Below are positions 11,640 through 22,880 of a DNA stretch of 64,000 bases, piece after piece (the stretch's first letter is position 1; each line of letters opens with the position of its first letter). The stretch is from Saturnia japonica (lineage: Eukaryota > Arthropoda > Insecta > Lepidoptera > Saturniidae), in assembly GCA_033032175.1 (NCBI GenBank), contig CM065323.1, positions 11,904,001-11,968,000 on the forward strand, read 5' to 3'. The translations under genes and the position numbers were made by a program. Under the pieces are notes generated by a model. The model did no database searches, had not been told where the DNA came from, and saw only the letters and a program-made list of their open reading frames with translations.

Positions 11640-11850
11640 CAATCACTGTTAGGTGGGGTCCATTGCGAAATTATAGTACATTGACAACTTTGTCAACCTT
11701 TTCCCGCCTTCGCGATTTGAATTCCGAATGCAGCGTGACGCAACGCAGTGATTGGTTCATACAATATTCAGTGCGACCAATCGCTGTGCGACTGTATTGC
11801 CAGTAAATCAAAAATTCCATCTGAATATACAGACAGTGTGGCGAGCACTA
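11640..11850. promoter_or_regulatory. Candidate intronic regulatory island
   Basis: A GC-richer, non-repetitive patch with a 16-base interrupted palindrome TTGACAACTTTGTCAA at 11681-11696 and a second inverted pair, CAGTGATTGGT...ACCAATCGCTG at about 11746-11787, giving two oppositely oriented CCAAT boxes. No coding potential. Inferred only from complexity against the AT-rich background; it could be an old DNA transposon. Confidence 0.25.
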
Positions 11851-12334
11851 AAATGATAATGCTCTAACATGGACAGTCGTACAATTTGAAATGAAGAATT
11901 CATGCATCGTTCTCGGTTACATTAGGTATGTATTTTTATGGATCGAATCGAAACGGACAGCATGTGTTTGTATAATTTATTAGTGAAATATCAATTGGCA
12001 GATAGTTTGTGAAGTGTTTTCGATTAAAAACCGAAATTGAAAACATAATCAAACGCTTTCTGATAATTATTAATATCTTCCTCTTCATTCTTCTGACTTG
12101 GACCGTTATATTTACTTCTTAATCTTGTGTATTCTGTTTACTTTTACGAGATGTGATCCTTATTTAAAGTAAAATATTTATTAAAATAATAAGTATGCGA
12201 AAATTTTTCAACTTTCTTTATTTTGTTTCATTTTTTACGTTATACGTTGCCTATTTATATTGTTTTCCATAACATATATCTTCTAGACAAAAATATATAT
12301 AATATTTTTTTATTCTATTTTTTCTGGTAAAAAG

Positions 12335-12500
12335 GTGGCAAACGGGCAGGTGGCGCACCTGATGGAAAGTTATCACCGCCGCCCACAAACATTCACAACA
12401 CCTAGAGGGCTCGTAGATCCGTTGCCGGCCTTTTAAGGAAGAATAAGTTCTCTTCTTGAAGGTCACCAGATCATAACGGCTCGGAAGGATCTTAGGCGAC
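12335..12500 (+). repeat. Dispersed lepidopteran-type repeat (family J), copy 2
   Basis: GGCAGGTGGCGCACCTGATGG, TATCACCGCCGCCCACAAAC, ACACCTAGAGGGCTCG, CCGTTGCCGGCCTTTTAAGG and GGCTCGGAAGGATCTTAGGC. The GGTGGCGCACC portion is a short palindrome. A truncated interspersed repeat; the reverse-strand open frame over it is not a gene. Confidence 0.55.
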
Positions 12501-12977
12501 AGATGGTTTCAAAGTGTAATAAAAAAAGCTAATATGATTGTGTATAATATTGAATTATACATAATTTTTTAATTTGTATGTCCGTTTAATCAATTACGAA
12601 GGTAGATTCAGTTCTTAAGCTAAAATTTCTTATGTTAATACGATTTATTTTCCCATTTTTTTTTATTTAGATACAGTTATCTACTCTAATCTTATCCATT
12701 TCTATTCTATCTAATATGTATTTCCTTCTATTTATATTATATTATTTACTGTAGAAAATAACAATTCTAAAGGTATATTTAGAGATGGGTTATATTGGTT
12801 TTTAAATAGTTTAATCTCTTCACGTGTATTGTTCAGTTAGCCATAATTAACCTTATTTAAAATATCTTCAAACTCTCCCCTATCACAATGCGTTTCTTTG
12901 TCCACACTGCACCGGCTCACCAAATATTTTGAAATAACAAACATATTTTGGTGAACGGTGATTTTTTACGGTTTTAA

Positions 12978-13045
12978 TCGCCCTAAGGTTGAAATTCGAC
13001 AAGCGACTTTTTGATCATAGACTGTTTTCTGTTTGATAGTAACCA
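12978..13045 (-). mobile_element. Helitron-like family E, 3'-end fragment
   Basis: On the minus strand: AAACAGAAAACAGTCTATGA, TCAAAAAGTCGCTTGTCGAA, then CTTAGGGCGAT. It matches the ends at 1866-1920 and 56026-56080, but the final CTRR is diverged. Confidence 0.45.
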
Positions 13046-13394
13046 AATGAATTTATGGGTCTATCAACATTTTAGGCCTTAACAATTGCATGGAATTTTC
13101 TTTAAAAAAGTGAGTTTGCTTTTACTGAATAATTAATAATGCAATAAATACAAAGATTTGTATATATTATGTCCAGTTTTACTTGAATTTTGATGGATGC
13201 TCTATCATAAATGAGTCTTCTATTTTATTATAATACAAAATACAGATTCAAAAATGCTTATTGTGGGTGTTCTTTAGAAGATAGACACATACCCTCGCTG
13301 ACTTTTTTGTAATGTCTACAATAGTATCATATATTAATTTTCTATATCTCTTATGGCATACTCAGCGTAAGGTGTTTAAGCACCCGAATTGATT

Positions 13395-13565
13395 CACCAT
13401 GTCCAGTTTTTGTTTTTATATAGCCTAAGTAATTCCTTATAACACATGCAGCTATTTACCAGTAAAAGTTCCGTAGAAATCGGTCCAATCGTTTCAGAGA
13501 TTATCTGGAACAAACAGACAGACAGAATTTTTTTTAAAAATACTTTTATTTTTATAGATATCGTA
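13395..13565 (+). repeat. RTE/LINE-tail-like repeat fragment
   Basis: Contains AGTTCCGTAGAAATCGGTCC, AATCGTTTCAGAGATTATCTGG, then AACAAACAGACAGACAGA followed by an A/T tract. 'ATCGGTCCA..CGTTTC.GAGATTA' followed by CAGACAGACAG is a frequent insect non-LTR 3' tail motif. Related tails lie at 21000-21225 and 61930-62265. Confidence 0.4.
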
Positions 13566-14815
13566 TATACTTTCATGTGAATTCAGTAAAAAGCTGTTAT
13601 TTTGACATTACAAACGACACTTACATTTTACTATTTGTATAGATTAATAATTGAGTAATTGTTTTTTAGTATAGCAAAGATACTCTTTGAGAATTCATAC
13701 ATATTATGTTGAAAAAAAAGTTATCCGACGCTTATGTTAAAATTTTTGGAGATTTATAACGAAAATTTAATAATTCGGTTCGTGGTAGAGGCGCTACTGA
13801 TAAAACCAGTCAGCCAAAGAGCCTGAGTTCGAAAGCAGTCTCCCGCTCTCCACAAACCGACAACACAGTGTTGTAAACATGACGAACTACATCACCCGAG
13901 AGAACTATTAAATAATAATGACATTGTTTGAAGATGCGAAAGGTTTATGTGGACATTACCTACATTTATTTCCACTTTTCACCTTAAGCAGGTATTAATT
14001 TGTTGCCTCAAAACTAAAAAAAATGATGTTAATATTGAAACATTTCAGTCGATTTATTTTTTATTTAATTTTACTTTGAAAGTCATTCTGAAAACCCAAA
14101 ATGGTCGATTTCAGCTTCAATGAAAAAACAGAACCTGTAATTTACGGACATTGTAAGATGAACTGACAAACTCACAAACTTGCACATTTTTAACAAACTG
14201 TAAGTACTATACAAGCTTCAAAATATATTCGCAATTTTACTGCTTAATCGACTTGGAAGCTTCCACGTTGAAGGTCAGTGAATTGACATTTGCGTTTATG
14301 TGCTAACTTTCTTAATCTTCCCAATGAAAATTTATTATTTTATTGTTTAAAATAATTACTTACCTATAATTTATTACGCCTAACTCATAGATTTTGAGTT
14401 CAAAGGTGATATTACTGATAGTTCACTCCACATTAGGCATTACACACTTCCTATGGCAATTGGTAAAATAAGATTACTTTTGTAAATAAAAATTAAACAA
14501 AATAAAGGTATGTCCTTATTAAACTATCCAACCTGTCGCAAAGGGCAAACAAGACGTATAACCCTAGCAGTAACGTTGTCTGGTGTAAAGGGATTTTTTT
14601 ATTGTTACCAGCAAATTGTGCCGGAGTATGGCAACCCTAACGTTGCATTGTTAATGCCATTCAAATGATGTGTGCGGCCGAGAGCTTTTGTACCATGTTA
14701 TTCTTACGTCCACTATTTTAATAATTAAATATTCGCTTGCTCAATGCATTCACGAACACATTGTAATACACCTCTTCCCATAGGGTTTGCAAAACCAGTC
14801 AGATTATATATTGGT
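13566..14815. other. Intronic sequence, little recognised
   Basis: 13783-13905 has a possible degraded tRNA-derived segment (GTAGAGGCGCTACTG...GAGTTCGAAAGC), too diverged to call. The rest is AT-rich with no gene or repeat identified. Confidence 0.35.
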
Positions 14816-14819
14816 TGGT

Positions 14820-15095
14820 AGACCACCGAGAAGCAATGATGGTGCAACGGTAGCGTGTACAGAAATCGCGTCGATCGACGTGAGTTCGAATCCCTGCCAC
14901 GAGCTTGAGCTTTCAGTGAAGGAAAACATCGTGATGAAACTATACAATGGTGGAAGGGAATTTTCTAATGCCCGCCTGGCTAGCTACCATCCTCAAGTTG
15001 AAAACTATTACCAAGCACCAATAGGTTTGTACCGGCAGCTCCACTTGAGAGTCAATCCTCCATTAGCTTAGCGTGATACCATCATGAGCCACATC
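14820..15095 (+). mobile_element. SINE family A (tRNA-derived), near full-length
   Basis: Head GATGGTGCAACGGTAGCGTG (box A-like) and TGAGTTCGAATCCCTGCC with box B at 14882-14894, then a body GCTTTCAGTGAAGGAAAACA, TCGTGATGAAACTATA, CTAATGCCCGCCTGGCTAGC, and AATAGGTTTGTACC. The same order is found at 27707, 38072, 50691 and 57880, and in reverse at 30783, 33463 and 51781. The open reading frame over it is SINE sequence, not a protein gene. Box A is degenerate here, so transcription of this copy is doubtful. Confidence 0.75.
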
Positions 15096-15099
15096 GTCA

Positions 15100-15245
15100 C
15101 TTACGTATGCTTACTTAGGTATGACGTGTTCCGGAATCAGTCAGATCAGTAATCAAATGGAATTGTAGGGTATCTGTACCCGATTGGATCCCTACCACCA
15201 TACACATGGTGATTAACCCATACCAGTGACACACTTTTAATTTGT
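15100..15245 (+). repeat. Family D repeat fragment adjoining SINE A
   Basis: GTTCCGGAATCAGTCAG, AGTAATCAAATGG, CCACCATACACATGGTGATTAA align in order with 54636-54715 (GTTTCGGGATCAGTCGGC, AGTAATCAAGCG, CCGCCACGCACATGGTGATAAA). It directly follows SINE A, forming a composite. Confidence 0.4.
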
Positions 15246-16009
15246 CACGTTTTTGTTTCAACCAGTGTAAATCGATCTGCAGAGAGACTTGTCATAACAG
15301 CGACGAGTGGGAATGGATTTCCGAAAAAAAGAATACAATTATTTTGCAATGACGGAAATCGAACCAACGAGGAGCGAGATTATATCGTGGTATTTATAAG
15401 CGACAATCCTTGAAGTGCACTTGAAATGTTGATTTCAATAAAATTTAAATTCTTTTGTTTTACTACAAGTGTGTACAAGCCCTTAAATTTAGTATTATTT
15501 TCTAATCTTCAAATAGCATTCTAAAAAAAGGACAACTAGCGAGGTTTCGTGACATTAAAGAATTCATGTTCCATGCTATATAAGTACTATTGTAATTTCT
15601 CTTGAACACTATAACCAAAATATAAATATATAAAATTTCACTAATATTAGGTACACAATATATCAGGTCAAATAACGCAGTTTTATCGCCATAACATAAA
15701 CATAACATTTTCGAACATATCAGTAGGTACTATAGATAAGTTTGTCGGTTTACATTACCCTGTAATAGAATAAAAACCATTAAATAAAAACAACGATGGA
15801 GGTGCTCGTAAATTACCTATTATTTAATTACCATACTCAGTCATAAAACCGACAATGTAAATTAAAATCGTTACAAGTTTTATCAAAGAAGCTACTTAAA
15901 ATAATTACCTCATAAAAGAAACTTAAGATACCGATATGAAATTAATCAAAATTATTGACTTGGCATTTGAGAAAAAAAGTTTTGGCAACTCAAAGAAGCC
16001 AAGAGGAAT
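15246..16009. other. AT-rich intronic sequence, nothing recognised
   Basis: No open frames, terminal repeats or GC islands that can be supported. Confidence 0.45.
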
Positions 16010-16260
16010 AATACACCGTCAATTATTTTCTCATTTACTTCCTCCTTTTAAGATGTTGCGCTAACGGGCGCTGTGAATTTTGATCGAAATCGTAGCGGAT
16101 CGGGGACCGGGGGGGAGAAAAAATCAAAGAAAAGTTTCAAATAAAGAATGAAGTTGCCGAGATTATATTTTTCACAATTATGACCGCGGCAGGTGGGCCC
16201 GGCCCGGCGTGCCAATATCGGATCGGTAACGACTTTCTTTTAAAAAAGTCTTTCGAACTT
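16010..16260. promoter_or_regulatory. Candidate intronic regulatory island (GC-rich)
   Basis: A compact GC-rich stretch in AT-rich surroundings: GCGCTAACGGGCGCTG, GATCGGGGACCGGGGGGG, and GGCAGGTGGGCCCGGCCCGG (with a CAGGTG E-box). It is not a repeat seen elsewhere in the window and has no open exon with splice sites. Inference only. Confidence 0.25.
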
Positions 16261-18919
16261 CACCGTGATACAGGTTGTTATGAATTTATTTCGTTCTTAA
16301 TTTGAATTTCGATTTTGTATGAAATTGAATGAAGTATACTAAATAATAATTTCGATTAGAAATATGTGTAGTACATTTTTTTAAGTATAGTACAAATATA
16401 GATGTAACAAAATTCATATACATATTGAAATAAATTCGGTTTCAGCTATCCAAAAAGCCTAAATTTCAAATTTAAAAATATTATTTGTTAAATATTTACG
16501 ATATTTTTCTGTGTAATATAATTGTTTTGTTTCTCTATCCTTTTTGCCTATACCACTATTAGACATGACATGCCGTGATGACAAATAGATAGGATGTTAG
16601 TCTGAATGATGATTTATCAAGGAAAAACTTGTGACGAAACTCTGAAATCGATATTTCTACAATTATCTACTTAAAATGCTACAGAGACATTGTTTTGAAA
16701 CACATGTGTAGTGACTAAGTGCCTCATCATTTTATGTACATTTAAACGTATTTACACCAATTATTTTTTGCATGTAAGAGCAACCTTTCATTAATGCAAT
16801 AATTAGATTCTAATTTAAGCACGATTTATATTTTTAATTTTAGTGAAATGCATGTGTTGGTGGTAGCTTAATAAAAACAAATAAAATAAAATGATGAGAA
16901 AATCTAGAAGGAGTTCATAGACGTTATTGAGAACGGGTTGTATAATGTCAAAATTCAAGACGGCGCAGCGCGGCGTCGGCGTCGCGTCGCATCGCTTCGT
17001 CCCAAACATACATTTTAATGACATCACCCCTGTTCGCGACATAACCCTTAGAGAGGTTTTTGTTAACGTGCTCGTTGTTCCCTCTTTATCTTTTGTCTAT
17101 TCACTGTTAGGTGCAAACTTTTCAGTCGTAATTTTCTAGGTGTGATTGAGGTCAAGCGTAAAAAAAGCTCAAACCTTTAAATGTAACTTTTTTAAATCTG
17201 CTTTTTATATCTCGTTTATTAATATTTATGAATACATTATTTTTCTATACCCAAAATTATTAAAGGCGGTAGGTAAACTTCAGAACCAATGATTTCTTTA
17301 AAAAAATCATTTACTTATAAGAAACTATTTTTAAGTTGATGGTTTCATAGGTTAGGTTTCATTATTTTCAAATTTGATTAAATCTTCTATAAACTGCCAA
17401 AAACAGTCGACGATGTTTTTAGCGTTATAAATACTTAATTACTAAGAAATTTAACTTATGTATAGGTAAATAGTAATATTTCTCAATGAAACCCTGAAGG
17501 ACATGCTTGGAATTCTACAATTGAATGAAGAAAATGATGAAGAAACGCTTCAAGATAATAGTGTGGAATCACATCTTCTGCTAATGCATGGCCACTTAAA
17601 TCCATTTGGGATTTTTTTTAAACACACAAATAAAAATAAAGCAAAATAATGTATCAAGCTAACATTATCGAAGTGGTCGAAAGCGGTCAATTGATTTTCA
17701 ATCGAAAACCTGAAACAATATCACAGGTAATTTTATAGAAGGGGAACGGAACTAAAGAAGGGTGTGCTAACAAAGTTACTGTCAGTCATTCGATGGATTA
17801 ATCCCATTGAAAACGAATCTATTATTCCGTTTCGTGGAACACTAATTTATTTATAGTTTTTATTTTAGAAAACTTAATAATGTTTTAGCATTTTCATTAC
17901 ACAGGCTATTTTGCTAGATTCTTTATACCAATAATAGATATAAACTTATAATCGATCTATTGCTGGACTGGACATGATTGGACAAGAGACTCTTCCTGAG
18001 GGAATTCATGCTAATTAATCAGTGTTCTTCTGTATTTTCGCACCAATATTTCTCAAACATTCAGGTTTCCCACGATTATTCCTTCACTGTATATTGATAG
18101 CACCACCAATTTAAATTAATAAATATATGCGATTTCTGAAAAATTCGTTGGCAAATGTCAGGGCCCACACCTGTTTTGTTCTGTCTCGTGATAATGTAAT
18201 CATATTTGCAACATGTAATAAATATGTCACAGAATCATCTAATTAATTACATATTAATATAATCAATATCCTTCAAACTTTTTGAATAATTATGCGTAGA
18301 TAAATAAAAATAAGCTGAGTTATAAAACCTTAATCGCTTCTCAAAGTTCCGAAATTGTATTATTTTTAGGACCGGATAAAATTATAGTGATAATCAATCT
18401 ACATAATATTTAATTACGTCTAAAACCTTACGATCATAAGTAAAGGTAAATATATATCACCTATAGATCAAAGATCATTCTTGATGAAACGCACGCAATA
18501 AAACTGTTTGAATCTGGCAAGCGTATGCTTTCGCTGTAGAAAACTTTCCGCCCTTATCCCACCTAAGTAGGATCGGCATAACATAGTTTTCTCTTTCACT
18601 CGCTTCTATCAACTATCACCTTTGACATATTTTATCCCTTTATTTAGATAATACATCCATATATTCGTCGGTGATCCTCTACTCATATATCAGTACACCT
18701 TAATTCTTAACACTTTTCTAAATATATGAGTTTCATCTAATCTCTTACTCTTCAACTTCTCTGTCACTGGTGTTATTTTATACTTCCTTCTGAAAACATC
18801 ATTGTTACGACTATTTTATAGTAGGTATTCGGTTGACGAGTACATCATCAAATTTTAAAATCTGCAAGGTTTTTGTCGTTGCTGATGTGTTTAATTTCGA
18901 GTCTTAGTGCGTTATTATC
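16261..18919. other. Intronic sequence with one GC-rich patch
   Basis: 16955-17045 (GACGGCGCAGCGCGGCGTCG, then TCGTCCCAAACATACATTTT) is a GC-rich patch, possibly part of an interspersed repeat. The frame through it was not accepted as a gene. The rest is AT-rich and featureless by eye. Confidence 0.35.
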
Positions 18920-19215
18920 TTTGTCTACATCTTCACCAAGCATTGAGTATTATAGAATGAAGGTAAATGTAGTAGGTTATAAAATAAACTAAAACAAAAC
19001 AAACTATTTAAAAAATTGTTAAGACAGACAGACAGCGTACATCTTAAGCCTGTGGATTCAGAAGGATGACATTTTGTACATGAGGTTTTTTTACATAGAA
19101 TGGATAAGAACTTTTGAAAATTTGTTCCGTAAGGGGGTAAAATAAAGGATAAAAATAGAGTCACTCTTGACATGTTACTGATAGTAAATCTAATCGGACA
19201 CAAGGCTGGTATACA
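18920..19215 (-). repeat. Interspersed repeat fragment (family I), copy 1
   Basis: Shares TTAAGCCTGTGGATTCAGAAGGATGACATTTTGTACA-type order with 58855-58915 (TTAAACCGGTGGGCCCAGAA, GCATGAAATTTTGCACAGGAG). A CAGACAGACAG run precedes it. This is a common insect repeat type of uncertain class; the strand is arbitrary. Confidence 0.4.
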
Positions 19216-20309
19216 TATCTGTATTTTTTTTTCTTCAAAAGTACCTCAAGTTAGTACGGGAACGTTCATTAAGTTATGTACTCACTAGCTTATGTTAATT
19301 ACGCAGCAGGAGTGGAACCGGGTAGTGCGTCGGCAATCAATCGTCGATAAATCATAAATGGCATTCCCACTGAACAGGAAAATAAAACATGTTTCTTGGA
19401 ATCGTCACCGAAGCGTCGCAAACGAGATCGATTTAGTGTTGTTGCGAAAGTTCTTGTAGATTGCAGTTTACTAGGTTCCGACGAGCCTTCTTTTAGGCTG
19501 CATTGACAAGAGCTCTTTCAAAGTGACAATAAAAACCTCGTGTAATAACGCGTCACTGTCTGTTTGAACATATACATGAATTGATATTTAACGGTTGTCA
19601 GAAAATCGAACGACGTGTAGACGGAGCCTTAATGTCCAACATGAAGATGATGTAGGTACAGGTTTTAACTTCGTATTAAGTAAGTAACTATAAAGTAAAT
19701 GGATTTAATTAAAATTAACAATGACGTAGTAAGGCACAAATTAACTGGCAGCTCTCGAGACGGTAGTTTTATAGACTGACGTAACGGTAGTGACGGTCAC
19801 CATTGTGTTACTGTCACTTTACGATTTTGTTATATGTATTATAAAGTTAGGAATAGTAAGTTGATTCGATTCATCGCGTAAAATATATTATGTACCTACC
19901 TAAGAAAAGCAAAATTGTACGTAGTTTTAAAAAATGTTTTTTTTTTAATTTTCATTTTTTTTAAATTAATTTTTTGCTGAGTAATCTTTTCGATAAATGA
20001 CATTCAATGATTTCACCATCATCGGTTAATGTTAGCTACTATATAAAAGGCAGATATTAAATATGTCTAACGATAACAAGAACATGTAATGAAAATAATA
20101 TATATACTACTATTTTTATTTATTATATTGACCTTCGCTTTCATGCATTTCGTGGTTAAGTTTATCCAATTTTATGGGTTAAAGTAAGGAAGCAACATAG
20201 CATTAGTATAGTATATAGCATATCATTAATATATCTACTTAATAGAAGTGAAGGACACGGGTGATTTTGAATCAACTGTTGGCTAGTAAGCAGATTGATT
20301 TTTGAAGAA
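19216..20309. other. Intronic sequence, mostly unrecognised
   Basis: 19400-19560 and 19740-19830 are moderately complex (ACTGACGTAACGGTAGTGACGG...), but nothing specific could be assigned. T- and A-rich around 19935-19975. Confidence 0.35.
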
Positions 20310-20880
20310 CTTCTTTCAGTTATAACCTAACTCGATCGTATACTGATTTAATTAGCCGGTAACAAGAACGGCCGCTTTACCATCGGAGGAAGTAGGCGAA
20401 CAACTAACCTAATTAACATGTAAAATAAAATATCATTTTTGAAAAATATTTTCTCAAAAAACTGACATCGTGCAAAATAAGAGCAAAGTTAATTAGGTCC
20501 AATTAATTTATATTTCTCGGTAATCCGTTCACCAGAGGGCACAACGCGGTTGAGAAAGTGGCCGGATCTTTTGTAAAGGTAAAATAATGAGATATATGCG
20601 TTTCGAAACACTGAGTGACGGCGGCGAAACAATCGCGGCTGCTCTAAATTTTTTGCAATTAGTAAATCAGGCCTCGGACTTTTCCTTTTCAACTTTTAAA
20701 TGGCTTTAAAGTCGATCAAAATTGTATTCGCAGTTTCAAACTGGTTGGCACGATCGGGCAATATCGTTGCCGTGACTGGAAACCGTACAGTAATTGCATG
20801 AAGTATTGTTTCAAGAGAACCGTAATTAAAGTAAGCAACGCAAAACTGAACGTATGTGATGCTAAAAATGTACCTACCAA
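20310..20880. promoter_or_regulatory. Candidate intronic enhancer with many homeodomain-type sites
   Basis: Non-repetitive, higher-complexity block with a run of TAAT-core sites: TTTAATTAGCCGG (20347), CTAATTAACATG (20408), GTTAATTAGGTCCAATTAATTT (about 20489-20510), GTAATTGCATG (20792), plus GC-rich interludes CGGCCGCTTTACCATCGG and GACGGCGGCGAAACAATCGC. ACAAT (20627) is Sox-like. No exon with consistent reading frame. Regulatory function is inferred, not shown. Confidence 0.3.
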
Positions 20881-20997
20881 AAACCCGTCATATTAAATTC
20901 TGTCAAAAAAAAAATATTATTACTTACCGGCTGGATTAGTAGACGTAGTTCTGCCCTTTCCGGTAGGTAATGGATGAACTAAAAACATATTACAAAC

Positions 20998-21225
20998 ACT
21001 AGCAACTCCGGCTTTGCACGGCGAGTAGAGTAATACACACTCTACGGCATGATTTTTTCGAAATCTTCAACAGTCCTCGTCATATTGCTACCAATTTACA
21101 CAAAACCATAATGACTTATACACCTAAACTACTTCGTCTATTGATAAAAAGGTATTTTTTCAATTTATCGCATTTAGACAGACAGATAGACGCGGAGGGG
21201 GACTTTGTTTTATAATATAGTATGA
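20998..21225 (+). repeat. RTE/LINE-like 3' fragment
   Basis: Starts CACTAGCAACTCCGGCTTTGCACGG and ends TTAGACAGACAGATAGACG...GACTTTGTTTTATAATATAGTATGATGAT. 'CTAGC.ACCCG...GGCTT.GCACGG' near the start and 'ACAGACAG...GACTTTGTTTTATA.TATGTA' at the end are characteristic of a widespread insect repeat, probably a non-LTR 3' end. No coding part is present. Confidence 0.5.
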
Positions 21226-21231
21226 TGATAT

Positions 21232-21439
21232 ATTATGTGATTGTGATCTCAATTGTTCAAGTCGTTCAGAAGTTATGCGATCACTAACAGACGCACAAGA
21301 TTTTTATACATAAGATTATTGTCCTATTATTGGGAATTATGTGATTGTGATCTCAATTGTTCAAGTCGTTCAGAAGTTATGTGATCACTAACAGACGCAC
21401 AAGATTTTTATACATAAGATTATTGTCCTATTATTGGGT
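21232..21439. repeat. 104-bp tandem duplication (two units)
   Basis: Units 21232-21335 and 21336-21439 are identical by eye apart from GTTATGCGATC versus GTTATGTGATC and the last base. Each holds TTGTTCAAGTCGTTCAGAAG and CTAACAGACGCACAAG. The near identity points to a recent local duplication. Confidence 0.9.
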
Positions 21440-21479
21440 CTTTGCTGATTTGGTCCGTCTGGACCGCTAGCAAGTCACG

Positions 21480-21605
21480 TTTCGAGATTAGCCGGTGTAT
21501 ATAAATGACAACTGATAGCCGATCGATGGAAATTTTCGGCGATCACCGTTGTTTTAGGATTGTACAGTGTTTACCATTAGACACAGAGTCGTCACTTTAC
21601 CGTTT
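21480..21605 (+). repeat. Family D repeat fragment
   Basis: ATAGCCGATCGATGGAAATTTTCGGCGATCACCGTTGTTTTAGGATTGTACAGTG then TTTACCATTAGACACAGAGTCGTCACTT (split here for length). The TTTTAGGATTGTAC.GTG.TTACCAT core is shared with 49118-49140, 7262 and, on the minus strand, 29960-30010. Confidence 0.45.
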
Positions 21606-22317
21606 TATTATTAAAAAAAATGTTCTATATAACTGAAAAAAAATACCGTAAATACATTTTAAAGATTTTAAATTTTTTTTAACTGTGTAAATATAATAAA
21701 GCGGTGCTATTTTAATTCAACTAAAAATAACCTCTGATTATATACATGTGTATAATGAAAGATTTAAACAACGGTTAATTATCTTTACACAATTAAAAAA
21801 AAATTGCTGTCACTAAAATTTATTCACATTGATGACTAACTTCATCTTGTCGCATTTCCATCATATGATGTACTCATAGCTGTCAACTTTACCCCCAACT
21901 ACAACAAAAGAGCTGACTTCAAAAAATTACACCACAAGCATTGATTAGTGAAGATGCGTCAAGCCGTTAGTAACGGAATTCAGATTAATGGACTCCGACT
22001 GATAATAATAATCAATTTGATTTCTTAAAAACTATATTCAAAATCGATATCTCATTGAATATTTAAATATACTTGGATAATATTTTTATGATAATTATAA
22101 TATATTAAGAATCAACACTTATGCTAATATTAAATTATACCGATTTAGTTTCTTTCTTCTTGCCGGCCGCCGCATTTTATTTACATACAATTTTGTGTCA
22201 CCCGATTGATCGCAATAAAAGATGCTGTTAGGGTTGTCATTCTTCAATCGTATCTAATTGGTTAATTGCGTATCAGTTAAAATATTATCATAACAAATCA
22301 TAACATACCATCGATTT
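21606..22317. other. AT-rich intronic sequence, nothing recognised
   Basis: No features supported, apart from a small GC-rich GCCGGCCGCCGC patch at 22161-22172. Confidence 0.4.
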
Positions 22318-22370
22318 GGCAGATGTTTACTAATACACCCCCACATTTCGCCGAGTATGTTTTTTAAGTC
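22318..22370 (-). mobile_element. SINE family B fragment, left arm of an inverted pair
   Basis: Minus-strand sequence GACTTAAAAAACATACTCGG, CGAAATGTGGGGGTGTATTAG, AACATCTGCC matches the + strand at 22450-22502 almost throughout. It is a SINE B 3' segment in opposite orientation to the next copy. Confidence 0.65.
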
Positions 22371-22411
22371 AATCACACATGGGCACATAGTCAATCTCCG
22401 ATTTACTACTG

Positions 22412-22550
22412 CCAAATTAATGGCAATAGTCTCGCCCCCTATTACATGGGACCTAAAAAACATACCCGGCGAACTGTGGGTGTACATTAGTACACATCTG
22501 CCTAACCCTTCGGGGATACAGGCGTGATGTTATTTTATGTTATGTTATGA
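22412..22550 (+). mobile_element. SINE family B, 3' part
   Basis: TTAATGGCAATAGTCTCGCC, CCCTATTACATGGGACC, CGGCGAACTGTGGGTGTACA, TAACCCTTCGGGGATACAGG, CGTGATGTTATT and a tail of TTATGTTATGTTATG. Matches 54000-54070 and the reverse copy at 44947-45220. Head lost. The (TTATG)n tail is the same in the reverse copy, so it belongs to the element. Confidence 0.72.
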
Positions 22551-22559
22551 GGGAACTGT

Positions 22560-22880
22560 ACCTGATACTAAACATAAGACCAGTACAATACAAAAGCAAC
22601 TGTGACCACCGCAAGATCCGTAATCCATCGCTGGTCGTCGCTGCCCTGTGAGCCTGCAAGTCTCTTAGTAGCTGAATAAAGACTGGCTGATCCCGAAACG
22701 CAACAAACCAAGTCACTACGACGGGTTCGGTTTGGTTGAAATTTAGTCGGGTACAAATACCCTTCACCTCCCTTTTCTTACTGTATCAAGCTGATCCCAC
22801 TACAGGAGATGTTACATCTGGTGTATAGTGGTCGCGATCTATCTACTAGAACACAATAGAATTGTCGTGTGACAACTAGA
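22560..22880 (-). repeat. Family D repeat, degenerate
   Basis: Contains GACTGGCTGATCCCGAAACG (22680-22699), the reverse of the CGTTTCGGGATCAGCCA at 54755-54771, and GTGGTCGCGATCTATC...ATTGTCGTGTGACAAC, shared with 4528-4562. Open frames on the minus strand here are part of the repeat. Confidence 0.4.

Noticed and set aside
16927..17139. 70-codon forward frame starting MRTGCIMSKFKTAQRG
   Set aside because: Starts in a GC-rich patch that looks repeat-like, continues into AT-rich non-coding sequence, and no domain is recognisable.
20548..20592. Possible 43-base micro-exon in the candidate enhancer (CAG|AGGGCACAACG...TTTTGTAAAG|GTAAAA)
   Set aside because: The open frame would end in phase 0, which does not join the phase-2 acceptor of the exon at 28074, and the surrounding sequence looks regulatory. 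Likely chance.
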